Source of the DNA: Streptomyces sp. RFCAC02
Lineage (GTDB): Bacteria; Actinomycetota; Actinomycetes; Streptomycetales; Streptomycetaceae
Direction of reading: 5' to 3'
DNA length: 64,000 bases
Assembly: GCF_004193175.1 (NCBI RefSeq)
Contig: NZ_SAUH01000001.1
Span: 4,497,501 to 4,561,500, forward strand
Shown piece by piece: positions 51,360 to 59,609 of this stretch. The translations under genes and the position numbers were made by a program. The notes beneath the pieces were generated by a model. The model saw only the letters and a list, made by a program, of their open reading frames with translations, was not told the origin of the DNA and searched no databases. Position 1 is the first letter of the stretch. Every line of letters starts with the position of its first letter.

Positions 51360-52749
51360 CGACATAGCCGCGGGGGACGGGGGCGCGGGACCCGGCACAC
51401 GGGTCCGGACGCTGCGCAGCAGGATCCAGATGCCGGTGGGCAAGGTCATCGCGCTCGTGGCGATGCCGTCCGCCGCGCTGCTCGGCCTCGGTATCGGCTC
51501 GCCGCTGGCGAAGGCCGACACGCAGCCGCCGGAGAACCCGTTCCAGGACCGTCCGTGCGTCACGGCCCCGGACGAGGAGGCGGCGGACACCGGGGACCCG
51601 GAAGAGGCCGGGGACGAAGCCGAGGAGGACGGGGGTACGGAGGAGACCGCGCCCGGGGACGGCTCCCCGGAGCCGGAGCCGACCGGGGAGGACGCGGCGC
51701 CGGGGGACGCGGGGGAGACCGAGGCTCCGGAGGCGGACGGCGGAGCCGAGGAGTCGGGGGAGGCCGAGGAGCCCGCCGAACCGCAGGCACCCGCCGACAC
51801 GGAAGAACCCGAGGAACCCGGGGAATCCGAGGAGCCGCAGGAGGAGGAGACGTTCAACCCCTGGGATCCGCTGGGGATCGGCCAGGGGCTGTCCGACCTC
51901 GGGGACGCGCTGGAGGACATCTTCGTCCCGGGCGGTGACGAGGAGGACGCCGAGGCCGGTGAGTCGGGGGAGACCGGGGCGACGGAAGAACCGCAGGAGC
52001 CCGAGGCACCTGCGGACACCCAGGAGCCCGACGAATCCGAGGAGCCCGAGGCTCCCGCTGACACCGGGGAACCCGAAGAATCCGAGGAATCCGAGGCGCC
52101 GGCGGACAGCGAGCCCGACGAGGAGGCCGACGGCACCGCCGAGGACACCGGCGGGACGGACGGCGCGGGGGACGAGGACACCGAGGGGACGGACGCCGGC
52201 GGGGCGGACGACCCGTTCGCCGAGGACGAGCAGGGCCGCGAGCCGTACCCCTGCCCGACCGAGCAGCACGTCGCCGGCACCGACGAGACACCGCCCATCG
52301 TGCTCCCCGACGACCCCTGGTACCTCGACGCCACCTACCTCACGCTGCGCGGCCTCGACTACCACGGCGTGGTCAACGTCCCGACATCGAGCGGGCAGGT
52401 CAAGCAGGTGCTGAAGTTCACCGTGGAGAGCGTCGACATCGGCGACCTGCACCAGATCGTGGACGAGGCGGGCAGCTCCACCCGGTACCACGTGACGACC
52501 GAGCAGGGCTCCAACTCGACGTTCCGCAACGGCACGGTCACCATGTACACGGAGCGCCTCGAAGGGAACCTCTTCGGCGTCATCCCGATCGTCTTCGACC
52601 CCGAGCACGAGCCGCCGCTCGACATCCCCATCGCCTACTTCACGGACGTGTTCGTGACGCAGGCCGGCCAGTTCGGCGGCGATCTGACCATGACGGGCAT
52701 GAACATCTTCACCACCGAGGACGGCCCCACCACCGGTCCCGAGGACTGA
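51349..52749 (+). CDS. Large acidic low-complexity protein with C-terminal beta-rich domain
   Basis: 466 residues from the GTG at 51349 (GGAAGG upstream), overlapping the previous gene by 11 nt. Residues ~25-56 form a basic-plus-hydrophobic signal or anchor (IQMPVGKVIALVAMPSAALL). Residues ~74-298 are dominated by Glu, Asp, Pro and Ala, with recurring APADT-E-PE-SEE units. They are interrupted by a short hydrophobic stretch (FNPWDPLGIGQGLSDLGDAL). Residues ~300-466 look folded and beta-rich (WYLDATYLTLRGLDYHGVVN). No known catalytic motif. The family is not one I can name; the C-terminal domain may be related to the DUF6230 protein. Confidence 0.75.
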   Translation: MPTDDIAAGDGGAGPGTRVRTLRSRIQMPVGKVIALVAMPSAALLGLGIGSPLAKADTQPPENPFQDRPCVTAPDEEAADTGDPEEAGDEAEEDGGTEETAPGDGSPEPEPTGEDAAPGDAGETEAPEADGGAEESGEAEEPAEPQAPADTEEPEEPGESEEPQEEETFNPWDPLGIGQGLSDLGDALEDIFVPGGDEEDAEAGESGETGATEEPQEPEAPADTQEPDESEEPEAPADTGEPEESEESEAPADSEPDEEADGTAEDTGGTDGAGDEDTEGTDAGGADDPFAEDEQGREPYPCPTEQHVAGTDETPPIVLPDDPWYLDATYLTLRGLDYHGVVNVPTSSGQVKQVLKFTVESVDIGDLHQIVDEAGSSTRYHVTTEQGSNSTFRNGTVTMYTERLEGNLFGVIPIVFDPEHEPPLDIPIAYFTDVFVTQAGQFGGDLTMTGMNIFTTEDGPTTGPED

Positions 52750-52760
52750 GCGGACAGCAC

Positions 52761-52795
52761 AACGGCGGGTGCCCCTCCCCGGGGCACCCGCCGTT
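52761..52795. terminator. Bidirectional stem-loop between the acidic protein and gvpK
   Basis: AACGGCGGGTGCCCC and GGGGCACCCGCCGTT pair perfectly (15 bp) around a 5-nt loop. It separates the two convergent operons. Confidence 0.85.
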
Positions 52796-52806
52796 CCGCG
52801 CGGTGG

Positions 52807-53088
52807 TCAGCGGTGTTCCGGCAGCAGCGAGCCGAGCGGCCCGAGATCCAGGTTCAGGTCGTCGAGCGTCAGCCCGTAGCGGGAGCACAGCTCCTCCATG
52901 CGCTCGCCGAGCAGCATGAGCGTCAGACCGACGCGCTCCTCCTGCTCGGGGGAGAGGTCGCCCTCGTCCGCCCGGCGCAGGGCCTGCCGTTCCATGAGCT
53001 GCCGCAGCAGTTCGATCACGGTGAGGACGAGCTTCATCAGGTCGCGTTCCACCGTGTCGTGGTCGATCTCGATCCGTCCGCCGGTCAC
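52807..53088 (-). CDS. gvpK: Gas vesicle protein GvpK
   Basis: 93 residues, helical, with VERDLMKLVLTVIELLRQLM and the conserved end GLTLDDLNLDLGPLGSLL. GvpK is needed for assembly but its job is not well known. The GTG overlaps the gvpS stop (GTGA); AAGGAGG lies upstream. Last gene of the operon. Confidence 0.93.
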   Translation of the reverse strand: MTGGRIEIDHDTVERDLMKLVLTVIELLRQLMERQALRRADEGDLSPEQEERVGLTLMLLGERMEELCSRYGLTLDDLNLDLGPLGSLLPEHR

Positions 53089-53297
53089 ACCCCGCCTCCT
53101 TCCTTCACCGAACTGATCAGCGCCTTGAGGTCGATGTGGACGAGGTCCACGTCGGCGATGCTCAGGGTCAGATGCCCCGTGAGGACGACGCCGCCGGCCA
53201 GCAGCCGGTCGAGGAGGTCCACGAGCGCGATCTGCCGCTGGGCCAGCGGCTGCCCGCCCGCCGCCGCGTCGAACACGTCCGGCACCGGTGCCGTCAT
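53085..53297 (-). CDS. gvpS: Gas vesicle protein GvpS (GvpA-like)
   Basis: 70 residues, a short GvpA-fold protein: RQIALVDLLDRLLAGGVVL and LTLSIADVDLVHIDLKALIS. It is a minor structural or nucleating component. Its ATG overlaps the gvpL stop (ATGA), and its stop overlaps gvpK. Confidence 0.9.
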   Translation of the reverse strand: MTAPVPDVFDAAAGGQPLAQRQIALVDLLDRLLAGGVVLTGHLTLSIADVDLVHIDLKALISSVKEGGGV

Positions 53298-54109
53298 GCC
53301 CCGGCCCCCGCCGGCCCGCCGGCGACCGTGGCGGTGAACGAGTACGGCACCCACGGCCCGGTGAGGGACAGCCGCAGGCCGTCGACCTGCGCGGCGAGCC
53401 GGCCGACCAGGGCGCGGAACTCCGACTCGGCCTCGTGCGGCACGAGATAGGCACCGTTCAGCAGGTTCGTGCCGCGCTCGCCGGTCAGGCGCGCGTCCTG
53501 CGGCTGGTGGAGCCTGGCGTGCTCGGCGACACCGGTGAGCGTCCCGTGGACGAGCCGCGCCGCCGCCTCGGCGCGCCGCCACGCGTCGCCCGCGAGGTCG
53601 CGGGAGCGGCGGCGCTGCCGCAGGTAGTCCCGGCCGGAGCGGGCCGTGCCCCCGCCCGCCGGAGGCGGCGGCACGTCACCCTGCGCGGCCGGCAGGTCGG
53701 CGTACAGCTTGACGCCCCACTCGGCGCGGCCGTCGAGACGCTCCAGGGCGGTCGTGAACCGCTCCCGGTTCTCCGCCAGCAGCCTCCGGACGCCGTCCTC
53801 GTCGCGGCACACGGTGGCGAGGCGGAGCGGCAGTACGCAGCCGGCCGTGCCGGCCAGGGCGTCCACCACCCCCTGGTGGGCGCGGGCGACGCCCTCGAGC
53901 CAGGCCAGGTCCTCCAGGTGGGCGCGCAGCGGCTCCTCGGCGAAGTCGGCCGCCGGGACGTCGCCGACCACGGCGGCGAGCCCGCCGTCCGCGCAGGCGC
54001 GGGGCGGGCGGTCGCCGATGCCGTGCAGGGTGTCCGGCGGCGGGGGGACGTCCGCCCGCACCACCGCGTACACGTACCGCAGGGAAGCGGTGTCGTCGGG
54101 CGTGGTCAC
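53294..54109 (-). CDS. gvpL: Gas vesicle protein GvpL (GvpF/L family)
   Basis: 271 residues of the GvpF/L family: SLRYVYAVVRADVPPPPDTL at the start, VLPLRLATVCRDEDGVRRLL in the middle and LRLSLTGPWVPYSFTA at the end. The two-domain fold binds GvpA during assembly. GTG start with GAGGAGGC upstream; it overlaps gvpJ upstream and gvpS downstream. Confidence 0.92.
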   Translation of the reverse strand: MTTPDDTASLRYVYAVVRADVPPPPDTLHGIGDRPPRACADGGLAAVVGDVPAADFAEEPLRAHLEDLAWLEGVARAHQGVVDALAGTAGCVLPLRLATVCRDEDGVRRLLAENRERFTTALERLDGRAEWGVKLYADLPAAQGDVPPPPAGGGTARSGRDYLRQRRRSRDLAGDAWRRAEAAARLVHGTLTGVAEHARLHQPQDARLTGERGTNLLNGAYLVPHEAESEFRALVGRLAAQVDGLRLSLTGPWVPYSFTATVAGGPAGAGA

Positions 54110-54456
54110 GGTGCCTCCTCGCGGGCTCGTTCCAGGGCGGCGACGCGTTCCCGGAGCCGTTCGTTCTCCTCGGCCAGCTCGCGGGGGCGGGCGCCCGACG
54201 ACAGCGACGGGTCGTGCTCCCACCAGTCGATGCCCATCTCCTTCGCCTTGTCCACGGAGGCGACGAGCAGCCTGACCTTGATCGTCAGCAGCTCGATGTC
54301 GAGGAGGTTGATACGGATGTCGCCGGCGATGACGACGCCCTTGTCCAGGACCCGTTCCAGGATGTCGGCCAGGTTCGCGCTGCCCGGCCCGCCCGGTGAG
54401 AGCGGGGGCGGGCCGGGCGCGGGTGGGAACGAGCCGGGTACGGCGGGGTTCGTCAT
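54106..54456 (-). CDS. gvpJ: Gas vesicle protein GvpJ (GvpA-like)
   Basis: 116 residues. A Pro-rich lead precedes the GvpA-like core NLADILERVLDKGVVIAGDI and INLLDIELLTIKVRLLVASV, followed by a charged coiled-coil tail (ELAEENERLRERVAALERAR). It is expected to cap or nucleate the vesicle. It overlaps both neighbours by 4 nt. Confidence 0.9.
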   Translation of the reverse strand: MTNPAVPGSFPPAPGPPPLSPGGPGSANLADILERVLDKGVVIAGDIRINLLDIELLTIKVRLLVASVDKAKEMGIDWWEHDPSLSSGARPRELAEENERLRERVAALERAREEAP

Positions 54457-55418
54457 GACCGTCCGCCGTCGTCGCCGTCCGCCTCGTCCCGGTCCGCCGC
54501 CGGCTCCTCGTCGGCCACCGCCTCGTCATGGGACACGACGACCTCGCTCCGGTCGATCTCGCCGCGCCACTCGCCGGTCGCGGCGCCGCGCAGCATCACG
54601 AAGCGGCGGAAGTTCTTCAGGTCGAGGCGCGCGCGGCGGCCCTGCGCCCGCCACAGGCTGCCGGTGCGTTCCACGAGGCCCCGGGGGAAGTACTCGATCA
54701 CGAGCAGCACCCGGGTGAGCGTCGGGGTGACCTCGTGGAAGGTGACGACGCCCCTGGTCGTCCCCTTGCCGCCCTCGGACGTCCAGGCGATCCGCTCGTC
54801 CGGCACCTGCTCGGTGATCGTCGCCGTCCAGCTCCGCGTGAACCACAGGACCTTCGCCTCCCACTCGGTGGTGACGTCGTCGACCTGCTCGACGCTCCGC
54901 ACCCCGCGCGTGAAGCCGCTGAACTCCTGGAACTGCGTCCACTGGTCGTACGCCTCGCGCAGCGGCACGCCCACGTCGAGGTCCTCGACGATGGTCAGGC
55001 ACCGGGCGTGCGCGTCGCCGGCCGCCCGCTCGGCCTCGCCGGCCGCGGCGCTCTTCCGGCCGGGCGTCACCCGGTCCTTCAGGCCCACCGCGGTGTCCTT
55101 GAGGCCGGTCGCGGTGTGCTTCACCCCGTCCTTGACGCCGGTGGTGATGCGCTCCTTCAGGTTGTCCTTCAGCCCGGCGGCGCCCGCCTCCACGGCGGCG
55201 CGTACCGGGCTCTTGCCCTCGGCGGTCTTCCTGCCGGTGGCCACTGCCATCTTCATCAGCCCCGTCTCCCTGCCTTCGGCGATGTCGTTGAGCTTCTCCG
55301 TCGCCCTGCCGAGGCCGCGTCCGGCGGCGATCAGGAGCCGTTCCGCATGGGCGGCGGCGAAGGCCGCCGCCTCCTCGCGGAGACGCCCGGCCGGATGCGG
55401 CGCGGCGGCGTCGGTCAC
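54453..55418 (-). CDS. gvpZ: GvpZ, SRPBCC-domain protein of the gas vesicle operon
   Basis: 321 residues. The first ~130 are helical, Ala/Lys-rich, with LKD-TAV-LKDR-like repeats. Residues ~140-290 form a SRPBCC/cyclase-like barrel (VPLREAYDQWTQFQEFSGF, IEYFPRGLVERTGSLWRAQG). The tail is acidic. The name follows the Streptomyces gvpOAFGYZJLSK order; it is not part of the classic gvp set and its role is unknown. It overlaps gvpJ and gvpY by 4 nt each. Confidence 0.85.
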   Translation of the reverse strand: MTDAAAPHPAGRLREEAAAFAAAHAERLLIAAGRGLGRATEKLNDIAEGRETGLMKMAVATGRKTAEGKSPVRAAVEAGAAGLKDNLKERITTGVKDGVKHTATGLKDTAVGLKDRVTPGRKSAAAGEAERAAGDAHARCLTIVEDLDVGVPLREAYDQWTQFQEFSGFTRGVRSVEQVDDVTTEWEAKVLWFTRSWTATITEQVPDERIAWTSEGGKGTTRGVVTFHEVTPTLTRVLLVIEYFPRGLVERTGSLWRAQGRRARLDLKNFRRFVMLRGAATGEWRGEIDRSEVVVSHDEAVADEEPAADRDEADGDDGGRS

Positions 55419-56077
55419 GCGTCGTCACCCCTGTCGTCGGCGGAGCGGCGCGCGGCACCGCTGCCGGCGCCGGTCCGCTTCGCGGCGCTCTTGCGGGCCG
55501 TCGTGGTCTTCTTGGCGGGCGCCTTCTTCCCGGCGGACGCGCTCTTCCGTTCCGTCGCGGTCTTCTTCGCGGGTGCCTTCTTCGCCGGCGTCCGCTTCGC
55601 GGCCGTCTTCTTCGCGGGGGCCGCGCGGCCCGCCGTGGCGCGTGCCGCGCCCTTCGCGGTGTCCTTGGCGCCCTCGGCCGTGTCCTTGGCGTCACCGGCC
55701 GTGTCGCGTACGGCGCCCGGCAGTTCGGGCGTGGCCTTCCGCAGGCCCTCGCCCAGCCCGTCGATCCGCTGGTTCACGGCGTCGGTACGGGCGCGCAGCC
55801 CGTTCGCCAGTGCCTCCATGCGGCGGGTGACGAGCACGCGGGCCGCGGAGTCCTTCATCTCCACGACGTTGCCGCGGACCCGGGCACCGGCCTCGGCGAT
55901 CCGCCGGTTCGCCGCGAGCGGCCCGGCGGCGAGCAGCAGGAGTCTGCGGGGGCCGAGGTCGAGGCGCTTCGCCACGACCAGACCGCCGCCGACGGCCAGC
56001 GCCGTCCTGCCGCGTTTCGTGCGGCCGAGCACGTAGCCCGTGGCCAGTGCCGCCGCGAGGGTGATTCTGCTCGTCAT
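55415..56077 (-). CDS. gvpY: GvpY, Lys/Ala-rich protein of the gas vesicle operon
   Basis: 220 residues. A hydrophobic N-terminus (ITLAAALATGYVLGRTKRGR) is followed by helical sequence. The C-terminal ~75 residues are Lys/Ala/Pro repeats (APAKKTAAKRTPAKKAPAKK) that resemble the tail of histone H1 or of HupS-like proteins. The tail could bind polyanions. The name is by position. ATG overlaps the gvpG stop (ATGA). Confidence 0.85.
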   Translation of the reverse strand: MTSRITLAAALATGYVLGRTKRGRTALAVGGGLVVAKRLDLGPRRLLLLAAGPLAANRRIAEAGARVRGNVVEMKDSAARVLVTRRMEALANGLRARTDAVNQRIDGLGEGLRKATPELPGAVRDTAGDAKDTAEGAKDTAKGAARATAGRAAPAKKTAAKRTPAKKAPAKKTATERKSASAGKKAPAKKTTTARKSAAKRTGAGSGAARRSADDRGDDA

Positions 56078-56319
56078 CGTGCCAGCCAATCGTGTGTCGG
56101 GAGGAGCCGGTCCAGCAGCTCGTCCTCCCTGCGGTCGAACTCCGTCTCGTCGATCAGGCCGCGGTCGAGGTCGTCCGCCAGCGCCGCCAGCTCCCGCTGC
56201 ACGACGGCCGGGTCGTAGTACCGGCGCTCCGCCTCGGCGGTCACCTGGGACAGGACCCAGCCCGTGCCGCGCGCGGGAGCCAGCGGCAGCAGCAGGACCT
56301 CCTTCAGCAGCCCGAACAT
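56074..56319 (-). CDS. gvpG: Gas vesicle protein GvpG
   Basis: 81 residues, the usual length. It begins [20 protein letters not shown] and ends with FDRREDELLDRLL, the conserved GvpG pattern. It is helical and assists assembly with GvpF. Its ATG overlaps the gvpF stop (TGATG); an in-frame GTG lies one codon earlier. Confidence 0.92.
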   Translation of the reverse strand: MFGLLKEVLLLPLAPARGTGWVLSQVTAEAERRYYDPAVVQRELAALADDLDRGLIDETEFDRREDELLDRLLPTHDWLAR

Positions 56320-57053
56320 CACGCCGCCGTCGCCGAGGCCGTCCGCACGAAGCTGTACGGCGGCAGCGGGCCGCTGACGGCCAGCTCCAGGTGGGGCGCG
56401 CTCTCCTGGAGCTGCTCCACCCGGGTCAGGAAGTCGGCGGCGTGCTCCCGGTCCACGAGGAACGAGAGGTTCACCACCCGCTCCCCGCCCTCCGGACCCG
56501 CGGCCCGGTCCACGGCGTGCGGCGCGAGGGCCTCGGCGACGGCGGCGGAGTCGCGTGCCGCCTGCGCCTGCACGGCGCCGGCCACCAGCTCGCCGAGCCG
56601 CACCCGGTCCTCGTGGCGGCCGCCCTCGCCACGCGTGGCGGCGTTCAGCCGGCCGATCTCCTCGTCGCCGGTGACGATGGCGCGCAGCAGCACGTCCTCC
56701 CGGTGCACGCCCTTCACGTTGTACTCGACGCGCCCCGCGACCGTTTCGAGCTGCTGCCGGTGCAGGTCGGCGTTGGCCGCGAGTTCGGCCCGCACGGCGT
56801 CGTCGTCGGCCGACACGCTGCCGAACCGCAGCGGCAGGACCGCGCCGGCCGTGGAGACGGCCGTCAGGACCCGCTGGTGCGCGAACAGGTCGCGCCGCTT
56901 GGGCCGCAGGCCCTCCGGGCAGTCGCTCACGACCGCCGCCGCGTCGCCCTCGCGCAGCACGCGGACGGGGCGCGGCGGGTCGCCGACACCGGCCAGGTCC
57001 TCCGGGAGGTCCGGGAGTCCGGCGTGCGTGATGCCGTACACGTAGGTGCTCAT
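56319..57053 (-). CDS. gvpF: Gas vesicle protein GvpF (GvpF/L family)
   Basis: 244 residues: [19 protein letters not shown] at the start, [20 protein letters not shown] in the middle and [15 protein letters not shown] at the end. This is the member directly after gvpA; GvpF binds GvpA and is found inside vesicles. It overlaps the gvpA stop by 4 nt. Confidence 0.93.
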   Translation of the reverse strand: MSTYVYGITHAGLPDLPEDLAGVGDPPRPVRVLREGDAAAVVSDCPEGLRPKRRDLFAHQRVLTAVSTAGAVLPLRFGSVSADDDAVRAELAANADLHRQQLETVAGRVEYNVKGVHREDVLLRAIVTGDEEIGRLNAATRGEGGRHEDRVRLGELVAGAVQAQAARDSAAVAEALAPHAVDRAAGPEGGERVVNLSFLVDREHAADFLTRVEQLQESAPHLELAVSGPLPPYSFVRTASATAA

Positions 57054-57535
57054 GCCGTGTCCTTCTCGCGTCGCGCGGCCGACGCGCGCCGGGTCCTGCG
57101 CTTCTCGTTCTCGTCGCCGCCGTCACCCGTCCCGTCGGCGGACTCGTCGTCCGACCGGCCCTCGCCGCGGCCCTGCCGGAACGCGTCGGTGAACGATTCG
57201 ACGGCGCCGGCGACGGCGCCCTTCGTCTTGCCCCTGGCGCCCGACTCCGTCATCGTGCCGACGAGTTCGGGCAGCCCCGGGTCCTTCTTCGGGCCGGCCT
57301 CCAGGTCGAGCCGGTTGCAGGCCTCGGCGAAGCGCAGATACGTGTCCACGCTCGCCACCACGACCCGGACGTCGATCTTCAGGATCTCGATGCCCACCAG
57401 CGAGACGCGCACGAACGCGTCGATCACCAGTCCTCGGTCGAGGATCAGCTCCAGTACGTCGTAGAGCGTTCCGGATCGGGATCCCCCGCCGCCGCCCTGA
57501 GCGGTCGGCGCGGATGTGGCCACTGCGGTGGTCAT
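57050..57535 (-). CDS. gvpA: Gas vesicle structural protein GvpA (long form)
   Basis: 161 residues. The GvpA core, [20 protein letters not shown] to [20 protein letters not shown], spans about residues 24-75. A Gly-rich N-terminal lead and an ~80-residue polar, charged C-terminal tail are added. Classic GvpA is about 70 residues, so the tail is long, as in other Streptomyces GvpA. The core forms the ribs of the vesicle shell. ATG start. Confidence 0.93.
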   Translation of the reverse strand: MTTAVATSAPTAQGGGGGSRSGTLYDVLELILDRGLVIDAFVRVSLVGIEILKIDVRVVVASVDTYLRFAEACNRLDLEAGPKKDPGLPELVGTMTESGARGKTKGAVAGAVESFTDAFRQGRGEGRSDDESADGTGDGGDENEKRRTRRASAARREKDTA

Positions 57536-57584
57536 GTCGGAATGCCTCCTGCCTCGTTCGCGTGTCGCGGACTCCGGCGCGGTG

Positions 57585-57905
57585 CTAGCGCCGGTCGGCC
57601 CGGCCGCGGTCGTAGCGCCGCGTGCGCCGGTAGCCGGTGACCCGCCCCTCGGCGTCGGTGGTGACCTCGTAGGCCGCCATCAGGCTCATCGTCTCGGGCA
57701 CGCGGGCCAGTTCGACGACCTCGGCCTCGATCAGCCAGCCGTCACCGGTCCGTTCGACCCGGGTGACGGCCTCCGCCTGAAGGCCCGTCAGCCCGGTGAA
57801 CTCGGCACCGGCCGTACGGACGACCTCAAGCACGGGCCGGGGTGTACGGGCCACGTCCGCCTCGTCGTTGTCGTCACTGCCGTCGTTGCGTCTCTTCTCT
57901 GCCAT
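57585..57905 (-). CDS. gvpO: Gas vesicle protein GvpO
   Basis: 106 residues. An acidic, polar start is followed by [20 protein letters not shown] and the beta-rich [17 protein letters not shown] that marks GvpO. First gene of the operon, with a 49-nt gap to gvpA, the largest in the cluster. I could not identify its promoter in 57906-58080. Confidence 0.92.
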   Translation of the reverse strand: MAEKRRNDGSDDNDEADVARTPRPVLEVVRTAGAEFTGLTGLQAEAVTRVERTGDGWLIEAEVVELARVPETMSLMAAYEVTTDAEGRVTGYRRTRRYDRGRADRR

Positions 57906-58080
57906 GGCTCTAGTCGGGTTCCTTGGCCCGGCGGCGGCCAAACGTCCGTTTCGCCCGGCCGATCCCGGGCAGAAGGGGCCGCGTGCGCGCACGGCACGAC
58001 AGGCGCCCCGGTCCGGCGGCGGGCCGGAACGGGGCGCTCGTACGGGGGAGTTCGGGGACGGCCGGTGGGCGGGCGGACGG

Positions 58081-58117
58081 CGAAGCGCCCCCGGCGTCGG
58101 ATGCCGGGGGCGCTTCG
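58081..58117 (-). terminator. Stem-loop terminator after pyk
   Basis: CGAAGCGCCCCCGGC pairs perfectly with GCCGGGGGCGCTTCG around a 7-nt loop, 24 nt past the pyk stop. The interval between it and gvpO (57906-58080) shows no gene. Confidence 0.85.
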
Positions 58118-58141
58118 GGACACGGGTCGGTGGGGCGGAGG

Positions 58142-59572
58142 TCACACGCCCTGGTGGCCGCCCAGGTGGTGCACACGGACCATGTTCGTCGTGCCGACGA
58201 CACCGGGGGGCGAACCGGCCGTGATGATCATCGTGTCGCCGGGCTCGTAGCGGCCCAGCCGGGACAGCTCCGCGTCGCACAGCTCGACCATCTCGTCGGT
58301 GTGGTTCACGTTCGGGACGACCGTGGTCTCGACGCCCCAGCTCAGTGTGAGCTGGTTGCGGGTCGCGGGCTCGGAGGTGAAGGCCAGGATCGGCTGCACG
58401 GCGCGGTAGCGGGACAGGCGGCGGGCCGTGTCGCCCGACTTGGTGAAGGCCACGAGCGCCTTGGCGTTCAGGAAGTCGGCCATCTCGGCGGCCGCGCGGG
58501 CCACGGAACCGCCCTGCGTGCGCGGCTTCTTGCCCGGCACCAGCGGCTGGAGGCCGCGGGAGAGCAGCTCGCCCTCGGCCGCGATGACGATCTTCGACAT
58601 GGTCTTGACCGTCTCGATCGGATAGCGGCCGACCGACGACTCGGCCGACAGCATCACCGCGTCGGCGCCGTCCAGGATCGCGTTGGCCACGTCCGAGGCC
58701 TCGGCACGGGTCGGCCGGGAGTTCTCGATCATCGACTCCATCATCTGCGTGGCGACGATGACGGGCTTCGCGTTGCGGCGGCACAGGTCGATCAGGCGCT
58801 TCTGCACCATCGGGACCTTCTCCAGCGGGTACTCCACGGCCAGGTCGCCGCGGGCCACCATCACACCGTCGAAGGCGAGGACGACCTCCTCCATGTTGTC
58901 CACGGCCTGCGGCTTCTCGACCTTCGCGATCACCGGCACCCGGCGGCCCACGCGGTCCATCACGCGGTGCACGTCGCGGACGTCGTCGGCGTTGCGCACG
59001 AACGACAGGGCGACCATGTCCACGCCCAGCCGCAGCGCGAACTCCAGGTCCTCCACGTCCTTCTCGGACAGCGCCGGGACGTTCACCGCGACGCCGGGGA
59101 GGTTGATGCCCTTGTGGTCGGAGATGACACCGCCCTCGATGACGATCGTCCGCACGCGCGGGCCGTCGACCTCGAGAACCTGCAGGGCGACGTTGCCGTC
59201 GTTGATGAGGATCGACTCACCCTTGGCGACATCGCCCGGCAGGCCCTTGTAGGTGGTGCCGCAGATCGTGCGGTCACCGGCGACGTCCTCCGTGGTGATG
59301 GTGAACTCGTCGCCACGCGTCAGCTCCACCGGGCCGCCGGCGAACGTCTCCAGGCGGATCTTGGGCCCCTGCAGGTCGGCCAGCACGCCGACCGCGCGCC
59401 CCGTCTCCTCGCTCGCCTTGCGGACGCGGTGGTACCGCTCCTCGTGCTCCTGGTGTGACCCGTGGCTGAAGTTGAAGCGGGCCACGTTCATGCCCGCCTC
59501 GATGAGCGCCTTCAGCCGGTCGAACGAGTCCACGGCGGGACCCAGGGTGCAGACGATTTTGGAACGGCGCAT
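58142..59572 (-). CDS. pyk: Pyruvate kinase
   Basis: 476 residues. MRRSKIVCTLGPAVDS begins the barrel; the active-site segment is VMVARGDLAVEYPLEKVP and ATQMMESMIENSRPTRAE follows. It converts PEP and ADP to pyruvate and ATP. It probably has a leaderless start: TAGGAT (reverse strand) lies 6 nt before the ATG. It is separated from ackA by 37 bp and may have its own promoter. Confidence 0.96.
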   Translation of the reverse strand: MRRSKIVCTLGPAVDSFDRLKALIEAGMNVARFNFSHGSHQEHEERYHRVRKASEETGRAVGVLADLQGPKIRLETFAGGPVELTRGDEFTITTEDVAGDRTICGTTYKGLPGDVAKGESILINDGNVALQVLEVDGPRVRTIVIEGGVISDHKGINLPGVAVNVPALSEKDVEDLEFALRLGVDMVALSFVRNADDVRDVHRVMDRVGRRVPVIAKVEKPQAVDNMEEVVLAFDGVMVARGDLAVEYPLEKVPMVQKRLIDLCRRNAKPVIVATQMMESMIENSRPTRAEASDVANAILDGADAVMLSAESSVGRYPIETVKTMSKIVIAAEGELLSRGLQPLVPGKKPRTQGGSVARAAAEMADFLNAKALVAFTKSGDTARRLSRYRAVQPILAFTSEPATRNQLTLSWGVETTVVPNVNHTDEMVELCDAELSRLGRYEPGDTMIITAGSPPGVVGTTNMVRVHHLGGHQGV

Positions 59573-59578
59573 GAAGCG

Positions 59579-59584
59579 ATCCTA
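59579..59584 (-). promoter_or_regulatory. -10 box of the leaderless pyk promoter
   Basis: On the reverse strand TAGGAT is followed by 6 nt and the pyk ATG. No ribosome-binding site fits in between. Confidence 0.55.
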
Positions 59585-59609
59585 ACCTTTTGTTCCGTGG
59601 AGGAATAAT

